Source: SKKC01 sp046542845 (GTDB lineage Bacteria > Spirochaetota > Spirochaetia > DSM-27196 > SKKC01). From it: DNA of 64,000 bases. Each line of letters opens with the position of its first letter. The first letter of the stretch is position 1. The stretch spans positions 5,816 through 69,815 of the forward strand of contig JBKHAN010000010.1 in the NCBI GenBank assembly GCA_046542845.1. The letters are read 5' to 3'. The notes below the pieces were generated by a model. That model had not been told where the DNA came from. It did not search any database and saw only the letters and a list, made by a program, of their open reading frames with translations. Shown here piece after piece: positions 25,841-34,585 of this stretch. The translations under genes were made by a program, and so were the position numbers.

Positions 25841-26800
25841 TCAGATACTGCTGTATACGTTCAACTCACCGATGTCCCAGATATGCACGCGACGGTCACC
25901 GCTGCCGATCAGGAGGTATCGACCGTCCGCGGAGAACGCGACCGAATACAGGGTCCTCGCCGGAAACGGTATTTCGGCAACCCTGTTCATGTCGTCTGTC
26001 GTGAACAGGAGTACGCTTCGGTGTCCACCGGCTGCGAGCAGTGACCCGTCAGGAGAAAATGAAACGGGATGCGTTGAACTGCGCGGAAGCGATCGCTCGA
26101 AAAGTATGGTCCAGTCGTCCACGGACGAGACAATAAGGCGTGAATCGAACCCGATTGTGACCAGGATCTCTCCATCGGGTGAGAAAGTCGGTGAGTATGC
26201 TGCGATCCGGTGATGGGGCAGTACGCGAAACGGCTCGAACGAGGGAACCGAAAGCAGCACCAGCTCGCCCCCGTAACCGGTGGTTACGACGTACTCGCCG
26301 TCCGGCGAGAAAGCAAGACTGACAACCGAACCCTGCTCTCCCCGGGCGCGGGCCAGTGCCCACCCCGTCTCCATACTCCAGAGAATAAGACGGCTGTCGT
26401 GTCCGGCGCTCGCGACGAGAAAGCCGTCCGGCGATACGGCAAGGTCGGATATTGCCTTCCGGTGCCCCTGCAACGTGTACAGCGGAACCATTTCCGGAAA
26501 TGTCCACACGACAGCCGTTCGGTCCGCGCTGCCGCTCACCAGACGCGTCCCTGCCGGATTGAACGCAAGACTGGTGATCCTTCGCGTATGAGCGGTGAAC
26601 ACGCCGCGTGGGGCCCATCGACCTACTGAGTACAGATAGACTCCAGCGTCCTTCCCTCCCGCTGCGACGAGCCCGTTATCGGGGCTTGCTGCGCAGGCAT
26701 AGAAGGCGTTTTTTGGTAAAGACAGTGTTCCACTTTCTCTCATGTGTGCGCCGTAGCTCAAGCATACGGCGAGTACCGGACGAAGGCAAGTATTTCGCAT
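25841..26800 (-). CDS. Seven-bladed WD40 propeller protein
   Basis: A 319-residue protein with seven WD40-type repeats, each carrying an SPDG-like turn (ASPDNG, FNPAG, VSPDG, FSPDG, FSPDG, FSPDG, FSADG) and several ending in W-strand motifs such as VVWTF, LILWSM and HIWDI. It should form one complete propeller acting as a protein-binding platform. The start is ambiguous: the ATG at 26800 adds a weakly hydrophobic N terminus, while one 19 codons later gives only the propeller. It is coupled to the metallophosphoesterase gene three bases downstream. Confidence 0.8.
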   Translation of the reverse strand: MRNTCLRPVLAVCLSYGAHMRESGTLSLPKNAFYACAASPDNGLVAAGGKDAGVYLYSVGRWAPRGVFTAHTRRITSLAFNPAGTRLVSGSADRTAVVWTFPEMVPLYTLQGHRKAISDLAVSPDGFLVASAGHDSRLILWSMETGWALARARGEQGSVVSLAFSPDGEYVVTTGYGGELVLLSVPSFEPFRVLPHHRIAAYSPTFSPDGEILVTIGFDSRLIVSSVDDWTILFERSLPRSSTHPVSFSPDGSLLAAGGHRSVLLFTTDDMNRVAEIPFPARTLYSVAFSADGRYLLIGSGDRRVHIWDIGELNVYSSI

Positions 26801-26858
26801 GACAGGCGTGCTATCATCTCAGGTCAGGATACAGCCGACATTATAGCGGGAGACCTTT

Positions 26859-28667
26859 GTGAGCAGCGAGATCGTAGAAATCCATCCTCCTGAATATATA
26901 AGTTTCAGCACCCGTGACCGGGATCAGTTTCTCAGTCAACTCGGATCCTTCACGAGCGAAGAACGGGCGATATTTCACCGCATGTGTTCGGCCTGGCAGG
27001 CAGTAATCCCCGTCGACAGATTTATCGCTCAATTGCCCGGAGACAACAGCGAAACACTCAGGACCACCCTGAGTCTTGTCGCCAAATTGTGGAAAGCACA
27101 CGTTGCGGTGCTTCTGACGAAACCCGACGGCGAGGACAGGAAACCCGTTTCGATCGTTCTCACCGACGAACGCGATCGACGGTATTTTGAGCTGTCGCTC
27201 GAAGAGATGGTCGACCGGTTCCGGGCCGACCCGTCACTCCCGCTCCCGAGACAGGCAATGCTGGTAGAAGAGGGTCTCGACATCCCGGAAGAACATCTGA
27301 CGAATCTCACAACAGCCGAACTGACAACCCTGATCGCAGGAGACGCTTCGGTTCAGCCCATCTATCGGATTACCACACCAGGCGGAACACGCATCATGGT
27401 TCCCGGTTCGCGTCTCAGAAATTTTCCGGGGTTTTCCATACAACGGCTGCGGTACGACCTTGCAAACAACAATCTGGCAGCTGCGGTTTCGCGCATCCTC
27501 CATTCGAGTCTGACCGAGCTGCGCCAGGGAATAACTACCAAGGACCCGCGATTCTGGTTCTCGCTGACGGGGACCATTCTATCCAATCGAGCCTCGCTGG
27601 AGGCACAGCGGTCCTTCCCGGTATCGCAGGATTTTTTCGTTGCGGCAGAATTTCTCAACGCGTATGTGGACGGGCAGCTGACAAATCTACGGCGCAAGAA
27701 GGAACTCGAAACGCGAATACGCGAGGACTGTAAGACTGTTCTTACGAGTATCTCGTCGCGGACGGACGGCTATATCTCGCGTGAAGACCTGGAGCAGCTG
27801 CTCGAAGGGTTTCGAGAGGAATACGACGATGATTACGCACAGTTTCGCAGCCGCTTTCTGGAAGAAGCACTGAAAGCACCGCCTCGAAAGGTGGTTGGCG
27901 AACTGGTCGAAGTGACCGACGGGTACTTCCACCGACAGTCTGTCTATCGGTTCTTCCTCGATCAACTGGAGCAGACCTCCGCCGTCTACAGCGGGTTGTA
28001 CCGGTCCATGCTTTCGCTTCACATTCGAAGCGGTTCGCGGGAGCATCGCGAAGTATTCTTCAGCCGCGAGGGGCTCGTCGCCGATCTGCACGACCGTCTG
28101 CGTTCAGACAACCCGCGACTGCTCGAATTCCTTGACTCGCCCGAAGTGATAGCCGAAGCAATTGTGATATGGGCACGAGAACAGGGGCCAATACGGGATG
28201 TTGAAGAGCTCAAACGGATCATGCAGCGACATTTTGTGCCTGGTACAACCGAGTTCTACGATCTCGCGGTAATGCTCGACATGAACCTGCTTGAACTGTT
28301 TGACCGCGCATTCCGCAGTCTTTCCCCGATCAGGCAGATACTCTATCGACTGTTCGGTCGCCACGAGGCGCTGAGAGCCCGGTTCATAGAAGAGGCGTCC
28401 AAGGCAACGCTGCCACCCGCCGCGTCACGGAATGCAGTCGCGACTCCACGAGCATCCGGTCCGACGTTGAAGGCAGCGCCGGCCCGCGGCGTACGACCAG
28501 TGTCCGGGCAGCCGGGACCTGGCAGACAAGCCGCAGAATCGGGAAACACCACTCGGGCGGTACGCCCGCGGGCGCAGAAAAAACCGGGCACGACGCATTC
28601 AAGGCAATATACGCGACGCGATCAGGACAAAGCCTGGGACGAGTTCAGGAAGCGAATCGGCGAATGA
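26859..28667 (+). CDS. Large unknown protein with basic proline-rich tail
   Basis: A 602-residue protein that I cannot assign. Residues 1 to about 510 look folded and mostly helical, with no membrane span or signal peptide. Residues about 515-585 are a low-complexity Ala/Pro/Arg-rich linker, and the end is basic (RRDQDKAWDEFRKRIGE). It starts at a GTG with GGGAG upstream and stands alone between divergent and convergent neighbours. Codon use matches its surroundings, so it is unlikely to be a recent arrival. A spirochaete-restricted family is possible. Confidence 0.75.
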   Translation: MSSEIVEIHPPEYISFSTRDRDQFLSQLGSFTSEERAIFHRMCSAWQAVIPVDRFIAQLPGDNSETLRTTLSLVAKLWKAHVAVLLTKPDGEDRKPVSIVLTDERDRRYFELSLEEMVDRFRADPSLPLPRQAMLVEEGLDIPEEHLTNLTTAELTTLIAGDASVQPIYRITTPGGTRIMVPGSRLRNFPGFSIQRLRYDLANNNLAAAVSRILHSSLTELRQGITTKDPRFWFSLTGTILSNRASLEAQRSFPVSQDFFVAAEFLNAYVDGQLTNLRRKKELETRIREDCKTVLTSISSRTDGYISREDLEQLLEGFREEYDDDYAQFRSRFLEEALKAPPRKVVGELVEVTDGYFHRQSVYRFFLDQLEQTSAVYSGLYRSMLSLHIRSGSREHREVFFSREGLVADLHDRLRSDNPRLLEFLDSPEVIAEAIVIWAREQGPIRDVEELKRIMQRHFVPGTTEFYDLAVMLDMNLLELFDRAFRSLSPIRQILYRLFGRHEALRARFIEEASKATLPPAASRNAVATPRASGPTLKAAPARGVRPVSGQPGPGRQAAESGNTTRAVRPRAQKKPGTTHSRQYTRRDQDKAWDEFRKRIGE

Positions 28668-30224
28668 TCACCTCCTGCGTCGCAGATCCTTTTTCATGGT
28701 ATGTGCACAGGCATAGCCGGGAGCCCCGAATATGCCGCCGCCGGGGTGCATACCTGCGTTCGCCATGAACAGGCCGGGTAGCGGCATCGCGTAGCGCGAC
28801 AGCTCAGGAAGCGGGCGAAACATGAACATCTGATCGGTGGTCATTTCCACGTGCATGACGTTAGCGTTCGGCATATTGTGCTTCGCCTCGATGTCGATCG
28901 GGCTCTGTATGTACCAGTCTATAAGTTCTTCCGACGCGCCGGGTGCGAACCGGTCGACCACGTCCAGCAGCTTTTTCGCTTCCTTGTCCCGGATCTCAGG
29001 CCATTCCATGCTGTCTCGAAGCTTATAGGGGTAGTACTGCCCCCACACAAAGAGGGTGTGTTTTCCCGCCGGAGCAAGTGTCGGATCGATGCGACTGAAG
29101 GTCATGGCTATGGCTGCCGGCTTCTCGGAAGGAATGCCCTTCAGGTAGTCGGCGTATGAGTCAATCAGGTACTGCTCTGTCGGACACAGAAGCTGCATAC
29201 CTTTGAGAATTTCGTCTTCATTGCCATTCGAAAGCGTGTACTTCGGGAGATTGTTTACCGCGCAGCGCAACACCATCCCAAAACCGTTTCCCACGCGTAT
29301 CGTGTCCAGCCGTCGGTTCAGGTCCGGCGGGGTCCAGTCGGCAAGCAGCTGTTTGAACGTGACCCAGATATGCGCGTTGCTGACAACTCGTCTCGAGGTG
29401 TAGCGCTCCCCGTTTTCCAGTTGGATGCCGGCCGCACGCCCGTCTTCTACGAGTATCCGTGAAACCGGTGCCCCGGCGTGAACCTCCCCGCCATGGTCGC
29501 GGATATAGGCTGCCAGCGCCTGCGTGAGCATACCGCTTCCGCCACGCGGGCGCGCAGGGCCTTTCGTGTGAACAACCGAATGCCAGGCGACAAACTCGCT
29601 CGTAACGGTGTCGGTCGGCGGCGGCCCGCTTTGCGCACCCCACCACGACAGCGCTGCGCGCATTTTCTCCGACTCGAAGGTATCGCTCAGGAGCTTTCCG
29701 TAACTCTGAAAAATCTTGCGAAGCATGTCAATTCTGTCGGCACCCCGTTCATGTATGCGACGAAACATGAAGGTCTTTCCGATGTTACTGAACGTTGGCT
29801 CTTTCTGAAAAAACTCGAAGATCCCCTCGTTCAGAGGCTGCCATTGACGGATAAACGCCCGATACGCCTCGGCGTCGCGATCGCTGACGCGCGCAATGCT
29901 TTCGCAGGTCCGGTCAAGATCCTGATAGAAAGATATGGATGTACCGTCTTCAAAGGGTGCGGACATAAACGGGTCAAGGGGGATGTACTCGAGCCCGTAT
30001 GCGTCGAGTTCAAGGTCAGACACGATCGGAGTGTGATGTATCATGAAATGCGCCGAACCACCGACGTCCATCTTGAATCCGCCAAACATGTCCTCGGTGC
30101 ATACCGCGCCGCCTATGGTGTCGCGCCGCTCAAAAACGGCTACTTTGTACCCCCACTTCGCGAGATACGCGCCTGTTACCAGACCGTTATGCCCGCTCCC
30201 GACAATGATTACATCTGCATCCAT
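28668..30224 (-). CDS. CrtI/PYROXD2-like FAD-dependent oxidoreductase
   Basis: A 518-residue flavoprotein of the phytoene-desaturase/amine-oxidase superfamily. The FAD-binding start is VIIVGSGHNGLVTGAYLAKW, followed by FERRDTIGGA. The C-terminal flavin motif is MHPGGGIFGAPGYACAHTM. The family spans carotenoid desaturases and poorly known oxidoreductases; no carotenoid gene is nearby, so the substrate is open. I use the ATG at 30224, which lacks a good ribosome site. It is divergent from another FAD protein across about 100 bases. Confidence 0.82.
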   Translation of the reverse strand: MDADVIIVGSGHNGLVTGAYLAKWGYKVAVFERRDTIGGAVCTEDMFGGFKMDVGGSAHFMIHHTPIVSDLELDAYGLEYIPLDPFMSAPFEDGTSISFYQDLDRTCESIARVSDRDAEAYRAFIRQWQPLNEGIFEFFQKEPTFSNIGKTFMFRRIHERGADRIDMLRKIFQSYGKLLSDTFESEKMRAALSWWGAQSGPPPTDTVTSEFVAWHSVVHTKGPARPRGGSGMLTQALAAYIRDHGGEVHAGAPVSRILVEDGRAAGIQLENGERYTSRRVVSNAHIWVTFKQLLADWTPPDLNRRLDTIRVGNGFGMVLRCAVNNLPKYTLSNGNEDEILKGMQLLCPTEQYLIDSYADYLKGIPSEKPAAIAMTFSRIDPTLAPAGKHTLFVWGQYYPYKLRDSMEWPEIRDKEAKKLLDVVDRFAPGASEELIDWYIQSPIDIEAKHNMPNANVMHVEMTTDQMFMFRPLPELSRYAMPLPGLFMANAGMHPGGGIFGAPGYACAHTMKKDLRRRR

Positions 30225-30326
30225 AATGGCCACATCATGCCGCGAACGCTCGTTCCTGCACAAGCAGCCTGCGTTGCCCGTTCTGTGATCTTGTCGAGGC
30301 TCACACGGTTGTGCACACTGCTGTAT

Positions 30327-31484
30327 ATGACCGAGACCCGGATACTCATTATCGGCGGCGGCATACACGGGACATTTCTCGCTCGTTCACTTCTGCGGTA
30401 CGCGGGTATTCCCCGGAGCGACCTGGTCGTACTCGACCCCACCGGAGAACCCGTTCACGCATGGAAGCACCGCTGCTGTATCGTCGGCATGACACACCTG
30501 CGCAGCACCTCGAGCCATAATATGGAACCCGACTTCAGGTCGCTGCGCAGATGGGCAACGGCGAACGGCTACTCCTATGAGTCACACTTTCTTGACCCGT
30601 ATGCGCGACCGAGCCTCGAAGTCTTTCACGCACACATGGACAGCGTCGTGTCGACCGATCGTACAGCGGACCGCTTTGTAAAAGGGTACGCCCGTAGCCT
30701 GCGACGCATCCGGGAGGGGTGGAGCGTAACAACGGACGAGGGCGATTTGTCTGCTCGGGTAATCGTGCTCGCCACCGGTCCGGGGGAGGTCCGAATGCCG
30801 TCGTGGGCACACGGCTCGCGAGTTGCGCATGTATACGGTCCGCAGTATCGTGACCCTGAGCGATCGGGCATGCGCATCGCCGTAATCGGAGGCGGTATCA
30901 GCGCGTGGCAGTACGCCTGCAGACACGCCGAAGGACACGAGGTAACCGTCCTCAGCCCGCACGATATTCAGGTGTCCATGTTTGACTCTGACCCCGGCTA
31001 CCTCGGTCCAAAGAAACTGGACGCGTATCGGATGAAGCCCGCTCGTGAACGGGAGGAAGAACTCCACCGTGCCCGTCGGCCGGGGACAGTCCCACCGGAT
31101 CTTGAACCACGGATACGCGAGAGTATTTCGAATCACGGTCTGGAATTCCGTATCTGCATGATCGAGAAAATGTTGGAACATGAATCAGGCGTAATGCTTG
31201 TAGACACCGACGGCATACCACACGGTCCCTACGATAAGGTGGTGTGCGCAACCGGATTCACGGGACAACAGGCACCCGGCGGTCTCGTAACCCGGATAGC
31301 CACAGACCTGCAGCTACCCCGGTCGCCGGAGGGTTACCCGCGTCTCGGGCGCGACCTCAGCTGGACAGACGGGATCTTTGTAAGCGGTGGAGCGGCAGCG
31401 CTGGAACTCGGCCCCACTGGAGGCAATATCATCGGAGCCCACAAAGCCTATCGCATACTCCGGGAAACACTGTCCCGACCCTGA
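30327..31484 (+). CDS. FAD/NAD(P)-binding oxidoreductase
   Basis: A 385-residue two-dinucleotide-domain protein. The N-terminal FAD motif is ILIIGGGIHGTFLA (from residue 5), and a second Rossmann motif IAVIGGGISAWQYA lies near residue 190. VCATGFTGQ, an ATG motif typical of flavin monooxygenases and N-hydroxylases, is near residue 310. The C-terminal FVSGGAAALELGPTGGNI completes FAD binding. It resembles the lysine/ornithine monooxygenase-like group, but the substrate is unknown. The ATG has no ribosome site. It is divergent from the CrtI-like gene. Confidence 0.78.
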   Translation: MTETRILIIGGGIHGTFLARSLLRYAGIPRSDLVVLDPTGEPVHAWKHRCCIVGMTHLRSTSSHNMEPDFRSLRRWATANGYSYESHFLDPYARPSLEVFHAHMDSVVSTDRTADRFVKGYARSLRRIREGWSVTTDEGDLSARVIVLATGPGEVRMPSWAHGSRVAHVYGPQYRDPERSGMRIAVIGGGISAWQYACRHAEGHEVTVLSPHDIQVSMFDSDPGYLGPKKLDAYRMKPAREREEELHRARRPGTVPPDLEPRIRESISNHGLEFRICMIEKMLEHESGVMLVDTDGIPHGPYDKVVCATGFTGQQAPGGLVTRIATDLQLPRSPEGYPRLGRDLSWTDGIFVSGGAAALELGPTGGNIIGAHKAYRILRETLSRP

Positions 31485-31514
31485 TTGTCAGCGTGAACGA
31501 GGCGATTCTACGCA

Positions 31515-32201
31515 CTACAGCGTCTGTTCAGCCTCTTCCCGCTGCTTCAGATGCACTTGAAGCAGCTGGTACGCAGCGTACATCTCTGCAAAACGCGCAG
31601 TGTCTCCGCCGGCATCGGGATGCAGTTCCTTGACCAGATGTCGGAAGCGTTCCTGAAGCCTCCGCGAAGTAGAATCCAGTGAGACTCCAAGCGTTTCAGC
31701 TGCGCGTCGTATTTCCTCATAGTTTTCGGCAGCCCGGAATACGCCGTCCATGAGTCGTTTCACGCCCGCCTCATCCATACGCGCGAGGTTGGATCGATCG
31801 AGATAATACGATCGTGCATCAGCCGCTCGCAGGCTTCCCGATTCCTGCGATACCGCGTGAAGCCGCGAGTGATGCTCGCAAAGCCCACCGGATGACGGCC
31901 GCCGGCAGAAGTCTTCGACCTCCTCGTCGAACCATCCACACTCCCCGGAAGCGGGCTCGCGACGAACGCAGACGTGAGCGAGGCCTATATGCACGTGTTT
32001 TCCCGGTAATCCCGCAGCCGACAGCAGATGCAGGGCGTGATACAGCTCGAAATGCCGCCGAAACAGGCTCAGTTCCGCGGAGTCACACTCATCCTGTAAG
32101 CGTACGTAGCGAAGCAGCTGCACTTCGTCTACGCGCCCCTCGGCTGTGTTGAGGTGATGCACCAGGCCGGAGATGTCGACGACCGCGGGATGTATCTCCA
32201 C
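31515..32201 (-). CDS. Protein with C-terminal J-domain
   Basis: A 228-residue protein. The last 65 residues form a J-domain with helix II/III and the HPD tripeptide in VKELHPDAGGD (near residue 195), so it should stimulate a DnaK partner. The first 150 residues are unrelated to DnaJ and include several Cys and His (CVRREPASGECGWF, FCRR, GLCEHH) that could bind metal. No Gly/Phe region or zinc domain of classical DnaJ is present. It begins at a GTG three bases after the SDR stop, so expression is coupled to that gene. Confidence 0.78.
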   Translation of the reverse strand: MEIHPAVVDISGLVHHLNTAEGRVDEVQLLRYVRLQDECDSAELSLFRRHFELYHALHLLSAAGLPGKHVHIGLAHVCVRREPASGECGWFDEEVEDFCRRPSSGGLCEHHSRLHAVSQESGSLRAADARSYYLDRSNLARMDEAGVKRLMDGVFRAAENYEEIRRAAETLGVSLDSTSRRLQERFRHLVKELHPDAGGDTARFAEMYAAYQLLQVHLKQREEAEQTL

Positions 32202-32204
32202 CGC

Positions 32205-32906
32205 CTACAGGCCGCTGATTCCAGCCATGCCTCCGTCGACACCGAGCACCTGGCCGGTAACCCAACCTGAACCGGGGGAAAGAAGATACAGCACGGCCTC
32301 GGCCATATCGTCCACGGTACCCACACGTTTCAGAGGGTGCCGTTCGGCGGACCGCTCACGCTTCTTGTCGTTGTCAAGAAGTTTCGACGCGAGCGGGGTA
32401 TCGGTCAGTGAGGGTGCTATGACGTTTACTCTGACGTGTTTCGGGGCGAGCTCAGCCGCGAGTGAACGAGCGAGCCCCTCCACACCGGCTTTCGCGGTCG
32501 CAATGGAGGCGTGGAAGTTCATACCGACCGTGACCGCGACGGTTGAGACGAGGACCACCGATGCTCCACGGCCATCTGTAATCCGGGGCAGAACTGCCTG
32601 CAACACCCTGACGGCACCGAGGACATTCACGTTAAAATCTTCCTGGAATGCGTCGGGTTTCAGACCTCGAAACGGTGCGAGTTGTATACTCCCGGGTGCG
32701 TAGAACACCCCGTCAAGCTCCTCGGGGACGTCAAGGTCCTGCGGCAGATCCTCGGTCACATCGACCTGCACGTACTCCGGGTCTCCAGCTTCGTAGTCAG
32801 GCTTATCTCGTCGTGCCCACACGGTAACAGCGTGCCCCTGCGCGAGAAGTCGCTCTGTTACCGCCTTGCCGATACCGCTCGATCCACCAACAATCAAATA
32901 CGTCAT
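32205..32906 (-). CDS. SDR-family protein lacking the catalytic tyrosine
   Basis: A 233-residue short-chain dehydrogenase fold. The cofactor loop is YLIVGGSSGIGKAV. Ser121 is retained and Lys139 lies in TAKAG, but the Tyr four residues before the Lys is Ile135 (NFHASIATAKAG). This matches a subgroup with FHAS...AK in place of YxxxK. Its C terminus WVTGQVLGVDGG is normal. Reductase activity is doubtful or mechanistically altered. The ATG at 32906 lacks a ribosome site. It heads a pair with the J-domain gene. Confidence 0.82.
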   Translation of the reverse strand: MTYLIVGGSSGIGKAVTERLLAQGHAVTVWARRDKPDYEAGDPEYVQVDVTEDLPQDLDVPEELDGVFYAPGSIQLAPFRGLKPDAFQEDFNVNVLGAVRVLQAVLPRITDGRGASVVLVSTVAVTVGMNFHASIATAKAGVEGLARSLAAELAPKHVRVNVIAPSLTDTPLASKLLDNDKKRERSAERHPLKRVGTVDDMAEAVLYLLSPGSGWVTGQVLGVDGGMAGISGL

Positions 32907-32950
32907 TGGCAGAAGATAGTAAGGAACAGATGATGCCGGCAAGGAAGGGG

Positions 32951-34402
32951 CTACGCGGTATCGACAGACGGGAGCTCTTTCGAGTGGTAGAAATATTCAA
33001 GAATTCCGGCCCTCAGGCTTTCAAATACCAGGGGGTATACGACGTTAAAAAAGTACGCCCGTTGTATCGCGATGCGCTTCGTATGCGCGTACTGCTGTTC
33101 TATGGCTTTACGGCACTGCTGAAGATACTGATCATAGTTGGAAAACGCCGCCTCGATTCTGACCTGCTGGTCGGGATCCTTCAGCGCGTCCTGGTATTCA
33201 CCGAGTTTGTTGAAAATTGCAACGAGGCTGAACGCAGCGTTCAGTTCCCGGTCGAGTTCGTCAGCTGAATACCCGCGGCGGACGATCTTTGCGTAGGTAG
33301 AAGGGAAAATGGCACGGATCATAGGGGCTTTCCTGAGCCCCACTCCGAGGCGAACAAGCGCATTTTCGACCGCATCGACGACGTACTGATTCCCCCGGTA
33401 GTACTTGAGGAGCTCGAGAATCCTGTCGGCTCCCTGCTCGCCGTTGACAAGCAGCACAGACACCTGGTCTGCAACGCTCTCAGGAAGGTCCGGATGTACC
33501 TGCACGCTTATGGTCTTGAAGGCGACGTTCTTTTTCTCGCGTATCGTAACGTTCTGCTCGCGAAACAGCTCGTTTAACTGTATGTGCTTATAGGAACTAC
33601 CGAGCTCCGCAGCTTCTTTCCTGAAGCGGTTCGTGTATTCTTCGACAATCCCGGTCTGCTCGAGCGTCTCGAACATGTCCGCAGACATGCGAAACCCTCC
33701 GATCGGAGCCGTCGTTTCCATTCGTTTTGCCTTGATAACGGGTTCTCCGACGACGTCCCACTGCCTCGCGCCGGCGGGGCCGAAGTTTCCTACGGTTACC
33801 GTACCTATATGCGCACCGATTCGGATCCGTATTTGAAAAAAAGCCTTCAGGCTCTCTGAAATACCCATGTCGCCGCGCATCCGTTCCATAATATCGAACG
33901 CCCGTCGGAGCATCTCAGCGTCCTGCTGATTGCGATGTTCCTCGAGGAACCGGTCGTCGGCCCGGTTAAACAGCAGGCATACACGCTGCATTTCCACGCA
34001 GGAGTAAAACAAACGCGCGGCGATTGAGTACACAGCCTCGTCCTCGCTCATGTTGCGGGTCGATGCGTCTACGAGGCCGCCATAATGGAACATGAGACTG
34101 TCGCCCTCGATCTTGTTCAGGTACCCGCCATAACGCCTGAGTACGGCGTTAAACGCCGCGTACAGCCCGTTCAGGAGCGCCTGATTTTCGTCAGGACTGA
34201 GGAACCGTGAAAGATACGAGTAGTCGGCGATGTCGATAAAACCGATCCCTACGGTCTGCACCACTGAGCGACTCGGAATTCCTCCGTTCTCATATATAGC
34301 TTCAACAAGCTGACGCGGAAGGTAGTACTCTTCTATCTGGCGACGAAGCTCCAGTTCTGAAACGCTCGCATTTTCTACCGGGTAACCGGTTTCGAATTCC
34401 AT
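32951..34402 (-). CDS. Class III adenylate/guanylate cyclase
   Basis: A 483-residue soluble cyclase. Metal-binding Asp57 (GFIDIADYS) and Asp101 (EGDSLMF) are present. The purine-selecting pair is Lys97 and Asp216, which points to ATP as substrate. In the transition-state motif GEPVIKAKRM the Arg (227) is kept but the usual Asn is Ile223. Residues about 280-483 form an unfamiliar helical extension, and there is no membrane segment. AAGGT precedes the ATG at 34402. It is divergent from trxB. Confidence 0.85.
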   Translation of the reverse strand: MEFETGYPVENASVSELELRRQIEEYYLPRQLVEAIYENGGIPSRSVVQTVGIGFIDIADYSYLSRFLSPDENQALLNGLYAAFNAVLRRYGGYLNKIEGDSLMFHYGGLVDASTRNMSEDEAVYSIAARLFYSCVEMQRVCLLFNRADDRFLEEHRNQQDAEMLRRAFDIMERMRGDMGISESLKAFFQIRIRIGAHIGTVTVGNFGPAGARQWDVVGEPVIKAKRMETTAPIGGFRMSADMFETLEQTGIVEEYTNRFRKEAAELGSSYKHIQLNELFREQNVTIREKKNVAFKTISVQVHPDLPESVADQVSVLLVNGEQGADRILELLKYYRGNQYVVDAVENALVRLGVGLRKAPMIRAIFPSTYAKIVRRGYSADELDRELNAAFSLVAIFNKLGEYQDALKDPDQQVRIEAAFSNYDQYLQQCRKAIEQQYAHTKRIAIQRAYFFNVVYPLVFESLRAGILEYFYHSKELPSVDTA

Positions 34403-34423
34403 GTGGGTACCTTGACTTTTTAC

Positions 34424-34461
34424 ACTACCTGCGAAGGATATTTACCTTCTAAAAGGGTAGT
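34424..34461. repeat. Nested dyad symmetry between cyclase gene and trxB
   Basis: ACTACC (34424-34429) pairs with GGTAGT (34456-34461), and inside it GAAGG (34433-34437) pairs with CCTTC (34445-34449). It lies just upstream of the cyclase ATG in the divergent 183-base gap. It may be an operator or a leader hairpin. The trxB side of the gap is a strikingly AT-rich island (about 34541-34570) that probably holds the trxB promoter. Confidence 0.35.
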
Positions 34462-34585
34462 ATCTCGCACAGGCAAACGCAAGGTGAATTGCCGCCCTTT
34501 CGGCATTATTCACGAAAAAACTGCAACACACGCGCAGGTTGTATCTATATATTATTTATTATATATTGATGGGAGGAGACATACT

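Noticed and set aside
24662..26044. 460-codon open frame on the plus strand
   Set aside because: Antisense to the metallophosphoesterase, which has all five family motifs.
26840..26845. TATAAT on the minus strand upstream of the WD40 gene as a promoter
   Set aside because: No -35-like hexamer lies at 16-18 bases, and the position is inside the ribosome-site region of the opposite gene; left uncalled.
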